Positions 33,655 through 42,975 of a stretch of DNA of 62,823 nt are shown here, one piece after another. The stretch is taken from contig PXRE01000026.1 of assembly GCA_003021085.1 (NCBI GenBank), positions 1 through 62,823 of the forward strand. The letters run 5' to 3'. Source of the stretch: Halobacteriales archaeon QS_1_68_20. Its GTDB lineage: Archaea > Halobacteriota > Halobacteria > Halobacteriales > PXRE01. The stretch's first letter is position 1. Each line of letters starts with the position of its first letter. A model generated the notes under the pieces. It was not told where the DNA came from. It was given only the letters and a program-made list of their open reading frames with translations, and did no database searches. Position numbers and translations under genes: made by a program.

Positions 33655-35365
33655 ATGAGTACGCTGTCGCTCGTCCTGGCTGGTATTCTCGTCTACTGGC
33701 TCCTGGTGGTCCTGTTGCGTCAGCAGGGGCTGTTGCCTTCCTACGTCAAGGCCCAGGGACCGCTGCTGACGTTGCACACGCTCCGGGGTCGGCAGTTGCT
33801 CGACCGGCTGTCCCGGCCGAAGCGGTTCTGGCGTGCCTGGGCGAACTTCGGGGTCGGCCTCGCGCTGGTGGTGATGGTCCTGGCGTTCGTCTTCCTGGTG
33901 CTGTCGGCGATCAGCCAGATGCTGACGCCGGAACCCCGGGCGGTGACCCAGCCACAGAACGTCCTCGTGATCCCGGGGGTCAACGAGTTCCTGCCGCTGT
34001 CGGCGGCCCCGGACATCGTCGCGGGACTGTTGATCGGCCTCGTCGTCCACGAGGGCGGCCACGGGTTGCTGTGCCGGGTCGAAGACATCGACATCGACTC
34101 GATGGGCGTGTTGCTGTTCACGATCGTCCCGCTCGGGGCGTTCGTCGAACCCGACGAAGACAGTCGCCGCAAGGCGGGTCGCGGCAGCCAGACCCGGATG
34201 TTCGCGGCCGGCGTCACCAACAATTTCGCGGTGACGCTACTCGCGTTCGGACTCCTGTTCGGCCCGGTCGTCGCCTCCATCGGGGTGGCGCCGGGCGCGC
34301 ACGTCGGCGGCGTCCTGCATCACCGCTGTGGCCGGGCAGTCCATCGACGACGAGTCCGACCTCAACGCGGTGCTGGAGAACGAGTCCGCCCGTACCGTCG
34401 ACGTGGCGGTGAACGGCGAGCGGACCGTCACGGTCGAGCGGTCGTTGCTGGTGGTGGCCGACCCGGAGGACGGGGTACAGGACCTCTCGCGCGGCGATAC
34501 GATCACCAGCGTCAACGGGACCGCGGTCCACACCCGCGGCGACCTGCGCGACCAGTTGACCAACCGGACCGTCGCCACCGTGAAGACGGCCGACGGCGGG
34601 ACGTCGACGTTCCCCGTCGGCGCGCTGGTCACCGTCGTGCCGAACGAACCGCTCGCGGACGGGGGTGCGCCGGGTGACGAAAACGTCGTCGTCACCCACC
34701 TCGACGGCGAGCGGATCGTCTCCGCGGACGACCTCTCGGAGGTGCTCTCGACCACCGAACCCGGCCAGGCAGTCGAGGTGCGGGCCGTGGTCGACGGTGA
34801 AACCGAGACCTACGACGTGACCCTCGGCGAGCACCCCCGCGAGGACATCGGCTACCTGGGCGTGCAGTCCTGGCCGGGCATCTCCGGCATCGTGGTCAGC
34901 GACTTCGGCGTGCGCTCGTATCCCTCGGAGTCGTACCTCTCGGTGCTGGGCGGCGGCGACGACGGCCGGTCGTTCGTCGACCGGATGCTGTTCGTCCTCG
35001 TGTTGCCCATCGCCGGCGTGGCGGACGTTGGCCTGCCGTTCAACTTCGCCGGGTTCACCGACGGCATCGACAACTTCTACCACGCGACCGGGCCGCTGAG
35101 CTTCCTCGGCGGGTGGATCTTCGGGGTGGCGAACGTCCTGTTCTGGGCCGGGTGGATCAACTTCAACCTCGCCTTCTTCAACTGCATCCCGGGGTACCCG
35201 CTGGACGGCGGCCACATCCTCCGGAGCGCGACCGAGGCGGTGGTCTCCCGGTTGCCCATCGAGAACCGCAGGCACGCGACCCGGATGGTCACCACCACCA
35301 TCGGGGTCACGATGCTGCTCAGCCTCGTGCTGATGCTGTTCGGCCAGGGCCTGCTGGTAAACTGA
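33655..35365 (+). pseudogene. M50 site-2 protease with PDZ domains, broken by an out-of-frame deletion
   Basis: The 5' part has membrane helices and the zinc motif HEGGH (in LIGLVVHEGGHGLLCRVED). The 3' part, in another frame from about 34325, has PDZ-like repeats (DGVQDLSRGDTITSVNGTAV), membrane helices and the second zinc motif NCIPGYPLDGGHIL. The break is at 34310-34325, inside the first PDZ domain. VAPGAHVGGVL should be followed by about 15-20 residues before ITAVAGQSIDDESD, and these are missing along with the frame. The missing length must be 2 modulo 3. The intact gene would encode a RseP/S2P-like regulated intramembrane protease. Confidence 0.8.
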
Positions 35366-35410
35366 CGCGCAGGTTTTAGATGTCCGGGGGATTCCCGGTC
35401 CGGGCGGGCG

Positions 35411-35932
35411 TCACTCCTCGTCGACGCCGTGTTTCTCGTAGAACTCCTCGGGTGTCTCCTCGATCCGATCGAACTCCGTGTCGTAGTACTTCTCGTGGTG
35501 GCGGATGACCTGCTCGACGATCCAGGCGGAGAACGTCTCGTGGTAGCGCCAGGCGCCCTCGACGTCCTCGGCCTCGAAGCGGTCGTCGGTGCCGATGACC
35601 GCGAACAGGTGGTAGAACCCGAGGATCACGTCCGCGAAGTCCCGGCCCTTCCGCCCCGTCTCCCGGCGCTTCTCGGCCAGTTCCTCGCGGCCGGCGTCGG
35701 TCAACTCGAAGTACTTGCGGTCGGGTTCGTCCTCGCGCTCGATCCGTTCCGCCCAGCCCTTCTCCTCGAACTTGTAGAGGATCGGGTACACGGAGCCGTA
35801 GGACGGTTCCCAGTGCCCGCCGCTGAACTCCTTGATCTCCTTGAGGATCTCGTAGCCGTACCGGGGCTTCTCGTCGAGCAACTCGAGCACCAGATACGAG
35901 ATGAGTCCCTTCGGCGGACCGCTCTTCCGCAT
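35411..35932 (-). CDS. PadR-family transcriptional regulator
   Basis: A 173-residue PadR with winged HTH (GLISYLVLELLDEKPRYGYE, HWEPSYGSVYPILYKFEEKG, RKYFELTDAGREEL) and a C-terminal helical dimerisation region. ATG at 35932 follows minus-strand TTTAAAAGG closely, so its transcript is leaderless or the box is part of autoregulation. Divergent from pitA (188 bases), which makes pitA a candidate target. Confidence 0.9.
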   Translation of the reverse strand: MRKSGPPKGLISYLVLELLDEKPRYGYEILKEIKEFSGGHWEPSYGSVYPILYKFEEKGWAERIEREDEPDRKYFELTDAGREELAEKRRETGRKGRDFADVILGFYHLFAVIGTDDRFEAEDVEGAWRYHETFSAWIVEQVIRHHEKYYDTEFDRIEETPEEFYEKHGVDEE

Positions 35933-36120
35933 CGGGAGTCCTTTTAAACGGACCGGTTGAAAGAGTTTCGATCCGCGGAACCCTTGCCGAAAGCAGACGG
36001 AGATCCGGCGCGTCGGCGCCGGAGTCGGCCTATCCAGCCCGCGGCCGGGCCACGTCCACCGGCGTCCGGTGGCGTCGGCAACGCAAAAGTTCCATATCCG
36101 TCCGCTAACAATGGGCGGGC

Positions 36121-37763
36121 ATGACCGACGAACGGCGAACGCCGCCGCCGACGGACGAGGGCTGGTACGCGCTGCACGACTTCCGGACCATCGACTGGAG
36201 CGCATGGCAGGAGGCCGACGAGGACGAACGCGAGCGGGCCATCGAGGAGGGGACGGCCTACTTCGAACGCACCCACGGGGTCAACGACGGCGAGGGGTCG
36301 AGTTCGACCTACGCCGTGGCGGGCCACAAGGCCGACCTGCTGACGATCCACCTCCGGCCGACGCTGGCGGCCATCGAGCGACTCGAACGGCAGTTCGAGC
36401 GGACCGCGCTGGCGTCGTTCACCGAGCAACCGACCTCCTACGTCTCCGTGACCGAGGCGTCGGGGTACTCCCGGCAGGCCCGCGAGTACTTCCGGGGCGA
36501 GATCGACGAGGACTCGGGGCTGGCCAGGTACATCCAGGCGCGGTTGTTCCCGTCGGTGCCGGAGGCCGAACACGTCTGTTTCTACCCGATGGACAAGCGC
36601 CGGGACCCCGAGTACAACTGGTACGACCTGCCGTTCGACGAGCGCGCCGACCACATCGAGGCCCACGGCGAGATCGGCCGCGACTACGCCGGGCAGGTCA
36701 GCCAGATGATCACGGGGTCCATCGGCCTGGACGACCACGAGTGGGGCGTCACCCTCTGGGCGGACAACCTCGTGGACGTCAAGGACCTGCTGTACGAGAT
36801 GCGGTTCGACCCCTCCACCTCGAAGTTCGCGGAGTTCGGCCCCTTCTACGTCGGCCGGCGGATGGCCCCGGGGGACCTGGACGCCTACCTCGCGGGCGAG
36901 GAGTTCGCCACGGGCCTGCCCGACGAGGAAGGAGAGGCCCACCACGAAGCAGGGTCGCCGCCCCCGGCCGCGGGCGGCCCCCACGGCGACTCCGACGGCC
37001 ATCCCCACGGGTCCGGCGATCACGGCCACGGGTCCGGCGATCACGGCCACGGGTCCGGCGATCACGGCCACGGGTCCGGCGATCACGGTCGGGGGGCCAT
37101 CCCGGCGAGTCGGGTGGCTCCGGCGGCCCGCCGCCGGGCGTCGAGCGGGGGAGTTCCGGCGGCGGCCCGCCCGAGGACGTTCGCGGCGCGCTGGAGGAAG
37201 AGGGCGTCTACTCCGGCCGGCCCCACGGCGAGGACGTGTACGCGGTGGTCCTGTACTCCGACGCCGAGATCGCGGAACTGTTCGAGGAAGTCGAGGGCCT
37301 GCGGCAGAGTTTCGACCACTACGACACCCACGTCAAGACGGCAGTGTACGAGCCCTCGGTCGGCGACGGCGAGACGGCGGTCGTCAGCATCTGGGCGACC
37401 GAGTCGGCGGCCGACACCGCCGCCGGGTTCCTGACCGACCTGCCCGGCATCGTCCGGCGTGCGGGCGAGAGCGACGACGGCGGCTGGGGCACGATGGGCA
37501 TGTTCTACACCGTCGCGGACGGCTACCGCGAGGACTTCGTTGAGATATTCGAGGGCGTGGCCGACGTGCTGACGGACATGGACGGCCACGTCGAGTCGAA
37601 CCTGCTGGCCAACCACGAGGACGGCGACGACATGTTCATCGACTCCCGCTGGGCATCCCGCGAGGACGCCATGGAGTTCTTCCGCAGCGAGGCGTTCGCC
37701 GACACCGTCGACACCGGCCGCAACATCCTGGCCGAACGCCCCCGCCACGTCTTCCTGGCTTGA
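36121..37763 (+). pseudogene. pitA: PitA: chlorite-dismutase-like domain fused to ABM domain, 1-base frameshift
   Basis: The first part (36121 to about 37090) is a HemQ/Cld-like heme protein: EGWYALHDFRTIDW, YVSVTEASGYSRQAREYF, VCFYPMDKRRDPEYNWYDLP and the proximal-His motif HIEAHGEIGR. A His/Gly/Asp-rich linker encoded by four 21-bp repeats follows. The ABM domain (GEDVYAVVLYSDAEIAELFE to PRHVFLA) is in another frame. Adding one G to the G6 run at about 37091-37096 restores a continuous 547-residue PitA-type fusion as known in Haloferax. It may be phase variation, mutation or sequencing error. Divergent from PadR. Confidence 0.8.
37003..37086 (+). repeat. Four 21-bp tandem repeats in the pitA linker
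   Basis: Unit CCACGGGTCCGGCGATCAC plus GG, four copies at 37003-37023, 37024-37044, 37045-37065 and 37066-37086, encoding HGSGDHG-type heptads. They end directly before the G6 tract that carries the frameshift. The repeat is nearly perfect at DNA level, so copy number could vary by slippage without changing frame. Confidence 0.85.
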
Positions 37764-37839
37764 CCCGCCCGTTTTCGCCGATTTCGGACCGATCCGGGCA
37801 ACCGCCCGCTCTCGCTACCACCGACAGCAGATCGGCGAA

Positions 37840-38236
37840 GGTAGCCGGTACGTCCGGACTCCGAGGTGACCGGCACGTCTGAACTCCGAGGTAGCCGGCA
37901 CAGCCGCCAGGTCGGTGGTGGCCGGCACAACCGGTATGGCAACGGTGACCGGCATGTTCCACGTCGGGCGGGACTGAAACCGGTATGGCAACGGTGACCG
38001 GCACGTTCCACGTCGGGCGGGACTGAAAGGGGCCGCGCGGTCGATCCCGCCCGGACGACGTAAGCACTGGACTGAGGGAGCGAGCGTAGCGAGCGACTGA
38101 GGGAAGCGCGCAGCGAGGCCCGGCGGGTCGAGCGCGCGGGGGCTTTCTGGGTGTTCGCAACGGCCGCGTTCGCGGCCCAGGAGCACGGCGACGCCCGGGG
38201 TCGAGCGCGCGGGGGCTTTCTGGGTGTTCGCAACGC
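37840..38236 (+). repeat. Dispersed structured element, copy E4, with 25-27-bp array and duplicated ends
   Basis: Fills most of gene-free 37764-38311. An array of GGTRRCCGGC-headed units starts at 37840, 37865, 37890, 37917, 37944 and 37993, at 25-27 bp spacing (the last step is 49). The last 49-bp unit is a near-exact duplication that repeats the element start, CACGTCGGGCGGGACTGAAA. The core runs 38019-38150 (GGGACTGAAAGGGGCC ... GGGGGCTTTCTGG). The right end, TCGAGCGCGCGGGGGCTTTC plus TGGGTGTTCGCAACG, is duplicated at 38125-38162 and 38198-38235. Confidence 0.75.
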
Positions 38237-38311
38237 CCGACGAGACTCCTCCGAACACCACCCGCCCTGGCACCACAAGGTCTACTACGCGCCACACGTT
38301 CACCTCAAAAA

Positions 38312-38593
38312 ATGGGATCGTTCGAGGAACTGGGCGAGGACTGCGCCCGCTGTGACGACGAGGACGCGCCGATATCGCTGGTGCTGTTCACCGAGTGGAC
38401 CGACCACATCTGTGCGCAACACGACGTCGACGTCGACCGGAACCTGGAGGCGCCGCTGTGTGAGAGCTGCTACCGCTACATGAAGGACATGAAAAACGAC
38501 GTCCTCTCCGGCCGGAACCCACCGGACGACGTGGTCGTGGAGGCCAACCTCGACCGCCTCCGGGTCGAGGCGCTGGCCGAGGAACAACCCTGA
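38312..38593 (+). CDS. Small Cys-rich protein (93 aa), probable zinc binder
   Basis: CARCDDED at residues 11-18, HICAQH at 33-38 and LCESCYRY near 50 give CxxC, CxxH and CxxC pairs. The rest is acidic. Likely a haloarchaeal zinc-finger protein of unknown role. ATG lies directly after an A6 run downstream of repeat element E4. Confidence 0.7.
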   Translation: MGSFEELGEDCARCDDEDAPISLVLFTEWTDHICAQHDVDVDRNLEAPLCESCYRYMKDMKNDVLSGRNPPDDVVVEANLDRLRVEALAEEQP

Positions 38594-38678
38594 CCGGCCG
38601 TCTTCGCGCGCACCGCGGGTACGGCGTCGCGCACGAGCGGCGATCAGGTTTATCGTCCGACAGGCCGAAGGCGGGGCC

Positions 38679-39158
38679 GTGACTGCCGTCGAACTCGCCT
38701 TCGAACGCGGGGGTGCCCACGCGCTTGCACTCGTCGGACTCGCCGTCGGAATCGGCGTCGCCCTCGGGCTCGGGCAGTGGCGCCTCGGCGGCGTCGTCGT
38801 CACCGTCACCGCGTGGGTGTACGTCCTCGCGTACCTCGCGTACGTGTGGGTCCGGTTCACAGACGAGCGCCGGGGACGTGACTGGTCGCGGGGCCAGCAG
38901 TTCGTCGCCGGCGGCGTCATCGTCGCCAACGACTCCAGGGTCGGGACGGCGCCGATACCCGTCGTCCTCGTGGGCGTCCTCGCGACGGCGACGACGCTGG
39001 GACTGCTGTTCACGACCGTCGACGTGCTCGCACTCCCGACCTGGGTGCTGCTCGTCCTGCCGTTGCCGACGTTCCCGCTGTTGTTGCCGCTGGCGTGGGG
39101 CAAGGCCGCGTACGACGCCCAGCGGTTCAACGACGTCGTGGATCTGCAACTGGCGTGA
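38679..39158 (+). CDS. Hypothetical four-helix membrane protein (159 aa)
   Basis: Hydrophobic segments: HALALVGLAVGIGVALGLGQ, VVVTVTAWVYVLAYLAYVWV, PVVLVGVLATATTLGLLFTT and WVLLVLPLPTFPLLLPLAWG. A GTG start at 38679 lies 25 bases after the TATA-like AGGTTTATC. No family recognised. Confidence 0.7.
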   Translation: MTAVELAFERGGAHALALVGLAVGIGVALGLGQWRLGGVVVTVTAWVYVLAYLAYVWVRFTDERRGRDWSRGQQFVAGGVIVANDSRVGTAPIPVVLVGVLATATTLGLLFTTVDVLALPTWVLLVLPLPTFPLLLPLAWGKAAYDAQRFNDVVDLQLA

Positions 39159-39190
39159 ACGGAAACGGAACGCCCGGGTCCCCTGCGGTC

Positions 39191-40524
39191 CTACTCCAGC
39201 GCCTCGTAGGGGACGACCCGGACGGGGTCGCCGCCAGCGAGGTCCTCGGTCGTGATCACCAGGCCGTCCGCGCGCGTTGCGCGCGTGCTGGAGGAGAGGA
39301 CGCTCGGGTCGAACGTCTCCTCGTAGACCGACAGTGCGGAGTCGGCGTGGCCCAGCGGCATCGCCTCGCCGCCGTCCAGCGTCACCCTCTGAATTAGGCT
39401 CTCGGCGCGCGCGAGGGGCCCAGCGGCATCGCCTCGCCGCCGTCCAGCGTCACCGGAACCGCGTACTCGAAGCCCTCGGGACCCAGGGAGACGTCCCGCG
39501 CCAGCGTGGCCCCCACGGTGGGGAGCGTCCGCTCGCCGGTGAACAGCGGCCGCGCGACCAGCGCCGTCACGGTGTGGGCGCCGACCGGTTTGCCCGGGAC
39601 GGCGACGGCGATGGCGTCGTTGTCGGGGAGGCGCGCGAACGCGATGGGCTTGCCCGGGCGGATGCGGACGCGGTGCAACAGCACCTCGCCCAGCGACGAC
39701 AGCGCGGCGACGACGTGGTCCTTGTGACCGACGCTGGTGCCGCCCGTCGTCACTACCACGTCGTACTCGTCCGTGAGGTCGGCGATCCGTTGCTCCACGC
39801 GGTCGTACTCGTCGGGGACGGTCCCCTCGTAGATCGCTTCGTGGCCCCACGAGCGGATCAACCCCGCCAGCATCGGCGAATCGAGGTCCGTCGTCCGGCC
39901 CTCGTGAATCTCGGTCCCGGTCGCCAGGACGCCCACCGACAGGCGCTCGCGGACCGTGACCTCCTCGACTCCCAGGTCGCCCAGCAGGATGGCGTCCTTC
40001 GGGGAGAGTCGCTCGCCGGCCGCGAACAGGCGTTCGCCTTCCCCGACGTTGCTCCCGCGCTCGTAGACGTAGGTCCCGGCGTCGAGGTCCGGCCCGCGGA
40101 GGCGGCCGTCCTCGACGGTCGATTCCTCGCGCTTGAGGACGACGTTCGCGCGCTCCGGCAGGGGCGCTCCCGTGGCGATGCGGACGGCCTCGCCCTCGTC
40201 GATCTCGCCGGGGTCGTCCTCGGGGAAGGTCTCGCCCTCGCGGACGGCCAGCGGGTAGTCGTCCTCGGCGCGGAAGGCGAACCCGTCCATCGTGGCGTGG
40301 TCGTGGGCCAGCACGTCGGCGGGCGCGTCGAGCGGTTCCGCGAGGATCCGCCCCGCGATCTCGTCCAGGGAAACCGTCTCGGTCCCGAAGTCGGCCAAAA
40401 ACGACGCTCGGAGGTCGAGCACGCGCTCGACGGCCTCCTCGCGCCACACCATGTCGTCGTGGTCGTGGCCACCGGAATCTCCGTGGTCGTGGCCGGAGTG
40501 GTCGTGGTCCGCGTGGTCGGTCAT
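39191..40524 (-). pseudogene. moeA: Molybdopterin molybdenumtransferase MoeA, disrupted by a 68-bp insertion
   Basis: Starts MTDHADHDHSGHDHGD (His/Asp-rich, possible metal-binding extension), then MoeA: DHATMDGFAFRAEDDYP, RIATGAPLPERANVVLKREE, VGVLATGTEIHEG, VVVTTGGTSVGHKDHV and PGKPVGAHTVTALVARP. The frame terminates at 39394 (376 residues) after a duplicated piece. The true C-terminal domain IV (DSALSVYEETFDPS to RVVPYEALE) is in another frame ending at 39191. Removing exactly 68 bp (one 36-bp repeat plus a 32-bp spacer) gives a 421-residue MoeA. MoeA inserts Mo into molybdopterin. Confidence 0.85.
39351..39454. repeat. 36-bp direct repeats with 32-bp spacer inside moeA
   Basis: Identical 36-bp copies at 39351-39386 and 39419-39454 (both begin CCCAGCGGCATCGCCTCGCC). 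The 32-bp spacer at 39387-39418 includes CTCTGAATTAGG and a CGCGCGCG tract. Removal of one copy plus spacer restores the moeA frame. The long identical repeats would let slippage or recombination excise it precisely. Confidence 0.9.
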
Positions 40525-40564
40525 GCGCCGCCGTTGGGGGTCGCTCCGGATAACAGTTGGGCGA

Positions 40565-41011
40565 TCACGTCTCTTCGCTCTCCGCCCGGAGTCGCTGCTC
40601 GTAGCGGTCCAGGCGCTCGCCCAGTCGGTCGAGGAACTCGTCGGTCGCCGCCACGTGGAACGACAGCGGTTTCCCCCGCCCGTCGACCTCCACGATGACC
40701 TTGCCGCGCTTGCGGTAGACGAGGACCAGACTCCCGATTCCCGCGGCGACGAACGCCACACCGAGCAGTAGGTTGCTCCCTGCCGTCACGACGCCGATGC
40801 CGGCCAGCGCGGCGCTGAGGACCGCGACGAACCAGTCGACCTCCCTGGCGGTCACCTCGTCGATGGCGGTCAGTTCGACGCTGACGGGGTCGCCGTCCAC
40901 GACGAGCAACCGCTCGTCGGTGATCCCGACTGCGCCGCCGCCGCGGAGGGCAGTCCGGTACCGCAGCGCCTCGCCGTCGGGAACGGCCGCCTGCAGGCGG
41001 TCGTGTGCCAT
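40565..41011 (-). CDS. Hypothetical membrane protein with PH-like layout (148 aa)
   Basis: An N-terminal strand-rich region LRYRTALRGGGAVGITDERL leads into two adjacent hydrophobic helices (VDWFVAVLSAALAGIGVVTA and LLLGVAFVAAGIGSLVLVY), then KVIVEVDGRGKPLSFHVAAT and a charged C-terminal helix. The ITDERLLV pattern resembles bacterial PH-domain (YdbT/bPH2-like) proteins. Tentative. Confidence 0.65.
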   Translation of the reverse strand: MAHDRLQAAVPDGEALRYRTALRGGGAVGITDERLLVVDGDPVSVELTAIDEVTAREVDWFVAVLSAALAGIGVVTAGSNLLLGVAFVAAGIGSLVLVYRKRGKVIVEVDGRGKPLSFHVAATDEFLDRLGERLDRYEQRLRAESEET

Positions 41012-41084
41012 CGTCGGGTACGGTGCGCGCGCGGTCACTTACCTCTTCCCGTCGAAAAACGCGAAAACGTGAGTCGGTCCGCGG

Positions 41085-42722
41085 TCAGTCCGCGCCGCCG
41101 GCCGGTCGCTCGTCGGTGCCGTCGCCGAGTCGGTCGAAGATGGACTGGAACTCCTCTTCGTCCTCGGCGATCTCTTTCCACTGTTCGAGGCCGCGTTCCT
41201 CGCGGGTACCCTCGACGGTGTTGTCAAGGACGAACGCGATGATCCCGCCGACTGCCATGCCGGTCGACCCGACGACGAAGACCGTGTCTGAGACGATCCG
41301 CGACCCGAGGATCGACCCGATTGCGGGGAACGCCGACATTCCCTCGCGGAAGGCGTCGGGACCGGGGAACTGCGCCATGTACTCGGGAATCGCCAGGCCC
41401 GCGAACAGCGCGAGGCCGATGATGAACACGTTCCGGGAGGAGTCCAGGTCGACGTACTTCAGGTTCGCCAGGCCGACCGCGGCGATCTGGCCGAACATGG
41501 CGATGAACAGGCCGCCGACGATGGGCGTCGGGATGGTGGCGACCAGTTGCCCGAAGTACCCCACGTAGCCGACGACGATCATCACGACGGCGCCGATCCG
41601 GACGACGTACCGGGAGGCCACGCCCGTGATGCCGATGGCGCCGATGTTCTCCGAGTAGGAGGTCGACCCGTTGCCGGTGCCCATGATGCCGGCGAAGACG
41701 TTGCCCAGGCCCTCCATGCCGATGCCGTGGTTGACCCGCTTTCGACTCGGGGCGCTGATGCCCGCCAGTCGCGCGACGGCGTGGTAGTCACCGAAGCTCT
41801 CGATCATGGAGGCGACGACGCCGGCGAACATACCGATGGCGAACGCGGTCGTGAACTGGGGCATGCCCCACTGCAGGGGCGTGATCGGCTGGATGGCGCT
41901 GGCGGAGGCGACCTGCTCGAAGTTCACGCCGCTGATGCTCGCCGGTTCCAGCACGCCCGCGACGGTGAGGACGGCGGCGACCGCCCACGCCGCCCCGACG
42001 CCGAGCAGGACGGGGAACAGCCGCGCGTACCGGCTGTACTTGTCGAGATACTGTGAGAAGCCGACGATGAGCAGCACCGTCAGGCCGAGCAGCCACCAGT
42101 TCTGGTTCGACCCCGGCTCCAGGTGCAGGGCGTCGCCCGGATCGACGATCTGGGGCGTATTGAACAGCGCCAGGCCGATCAGCGCGATCACCGGGGCGAT
42201 CACGACGGGGGACATGTACCGCTTGAGCCACCCCATGACGCCACCGTAGCCGATGACGACTTCCACCAGCGCCGCGACGATGATCGCGCCCTGGAGTTCC
42301 CGGAGCATGATCTCGTACCCCGCGCCCTGGGCGCCGACGGCGGCGATGATGGCGACGGCCGGGGCCAGCATCGAGAACGTCCCACCCTGGACGATGGGGT
42401 AACGGTTCCCGATGGTCGTCTGGGCCAGCGTGGCGATGCCCGAGACGACGAAGAACGTCCCGATCAGTTGCGCCTGGGCCGAGGTGGGCATGCTCACCCC
42501 CTCGACGCCGTTCATCGTCGCGATCAGCGCCAGGGGAATCGCGATGGTGGCGCCGATCATCGTCAGGTAGTGCTGTACCCCGAGCAGTATCGACTCACCC
42601 AGCGGCGGCTTGTCTTCGATGCCGTACTCTACGAAGTCGGACTCCTCCACCGGGGCCGGGTCGCCTTCCGCTGCCGCCGGCGTCGTCCCGTCGCTGTCGT
42701 CCGGTGTATCCTCGTCTGTCAT
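41085..42722 (-). CDS. NCS2-family nucleobase/xanthine-uracil permease
   Basis: A 545-residue transporter with about 14 membrane segments. The family signature IVQGGTFSMLAPAVAIIAAV and the TM10 region GTGNGSTSYSENIGAIGITG are present, with substrate-binding Gln/Asn positions characteristic of UraA/UapA-like carriers. It has an acidic N-terminal tail. Imports uracil, xanthine or a related base. The minus-strand TATA-like ATTTAATAG lies at about 42789. The leader contains the inverted repeat GTGAGG-GGTGACA-CCTCAC at 42741-42759. Confidence 0.9.
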   Translation of the reverse strand: MTDEDTPDDSDGTTPAAAEGDPAPVEESDFVEYGIEDKPPLGESILLGVQHYLTMIGATIAIPLALIATMNGVEGVSMPTSAQAQLIGTFFVVSGIATLAQTTIGNRYPIVQGGTFSMLAPAVAIIAAVGAQGAGYEIMLRELQGAIIVAALVEVVIGYGGVMGWLKRYMSPVVIAPVIALIGLALFNTPQIVDPGDALHLEPGSNQNWWLLGLTVLLIVGFSQYLDKYSRYARLFPVLLGVGAAWAVAAVLTVAGVLEPASISGVNFEQVASASAIQPITPLQWGMPQFTTAFAIGMFAGVVASMIESFGDYHAVARLAGISAPSRKRVNHGIGMEGLGNVFAGIMGTGNGSTSYSENIGAIGITGVASRYVVRIGAVVMIVVGYVGYFGQLVATIPTPIVGGLFIAMFGQIAAVGLANLKYVDLDSSRNVFIIGLALFAGLAIPEYMAQFPGPDAFREGMSAFPAIGSILGSRIVSDTVFVVGSTGMAVGGIIAFVLDNTVEGTREERGLEQWKEIAEDEEEFQSIFDRLGDGTDERPAGGAD

Positions 42723-42740
42723 GTGAATCCTCCGCTAGCG

Positions 42741-42759
42741 TGAGGGGTGACACCTCACA
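42741..42759 (-). promoter_or_regulatory. Inverted repeat in the leader of the NCS2 permease gene
   Basis: GTGAGG-GGTGACA-CCTCAC between the TATA-like box and the ATG at 42722. It could be an operator or an RNA hairpin controlling the permease. A similar AGGTGT...ACACCT repeat occurs at 13419-13437. Confidence 0.4.
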
Positions 42760-42975
42760 CCATACGCCCTACCATCATAAACCGGGCTATTAAATTTGTC
42801 GTCGGACAGGTACTTCGCTGAAGTTGTTTCGACCCGCCGACTGCTGTTGATTTCCGACACGAAATCCAAAAATTTGAAATGAACTCGGGGGCCGTGGCGG
42901 GGCCGCGCCCCGGCGTGACGGCCGGGGTCGGTCGCGGTGGGCAAATTATTTCTTCCGCAGGCCACGTGTGAGGGC

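Noticed and set aside
37962..38030. CRISPR-like repeat: GGGCGGGACTGAAA occurs twice, recalling the 3' end of haloarchaeal CRISPR repeats (GGGATTGAAA).
   Set aside because: Only two copies from a local 49-bp duplication, no constant repeat-spacer series, and the motif is the conserved end of the dispersed element found elsewhere singly.
39351..39454. Small insertion sequence with target-site duplication in moeA.
   Set aside because: The 32-bp spacer is too short for an IS and has no terminal inverted repeats; a 36-bp target duplication would be atypical. Template switching or slippage fits better.
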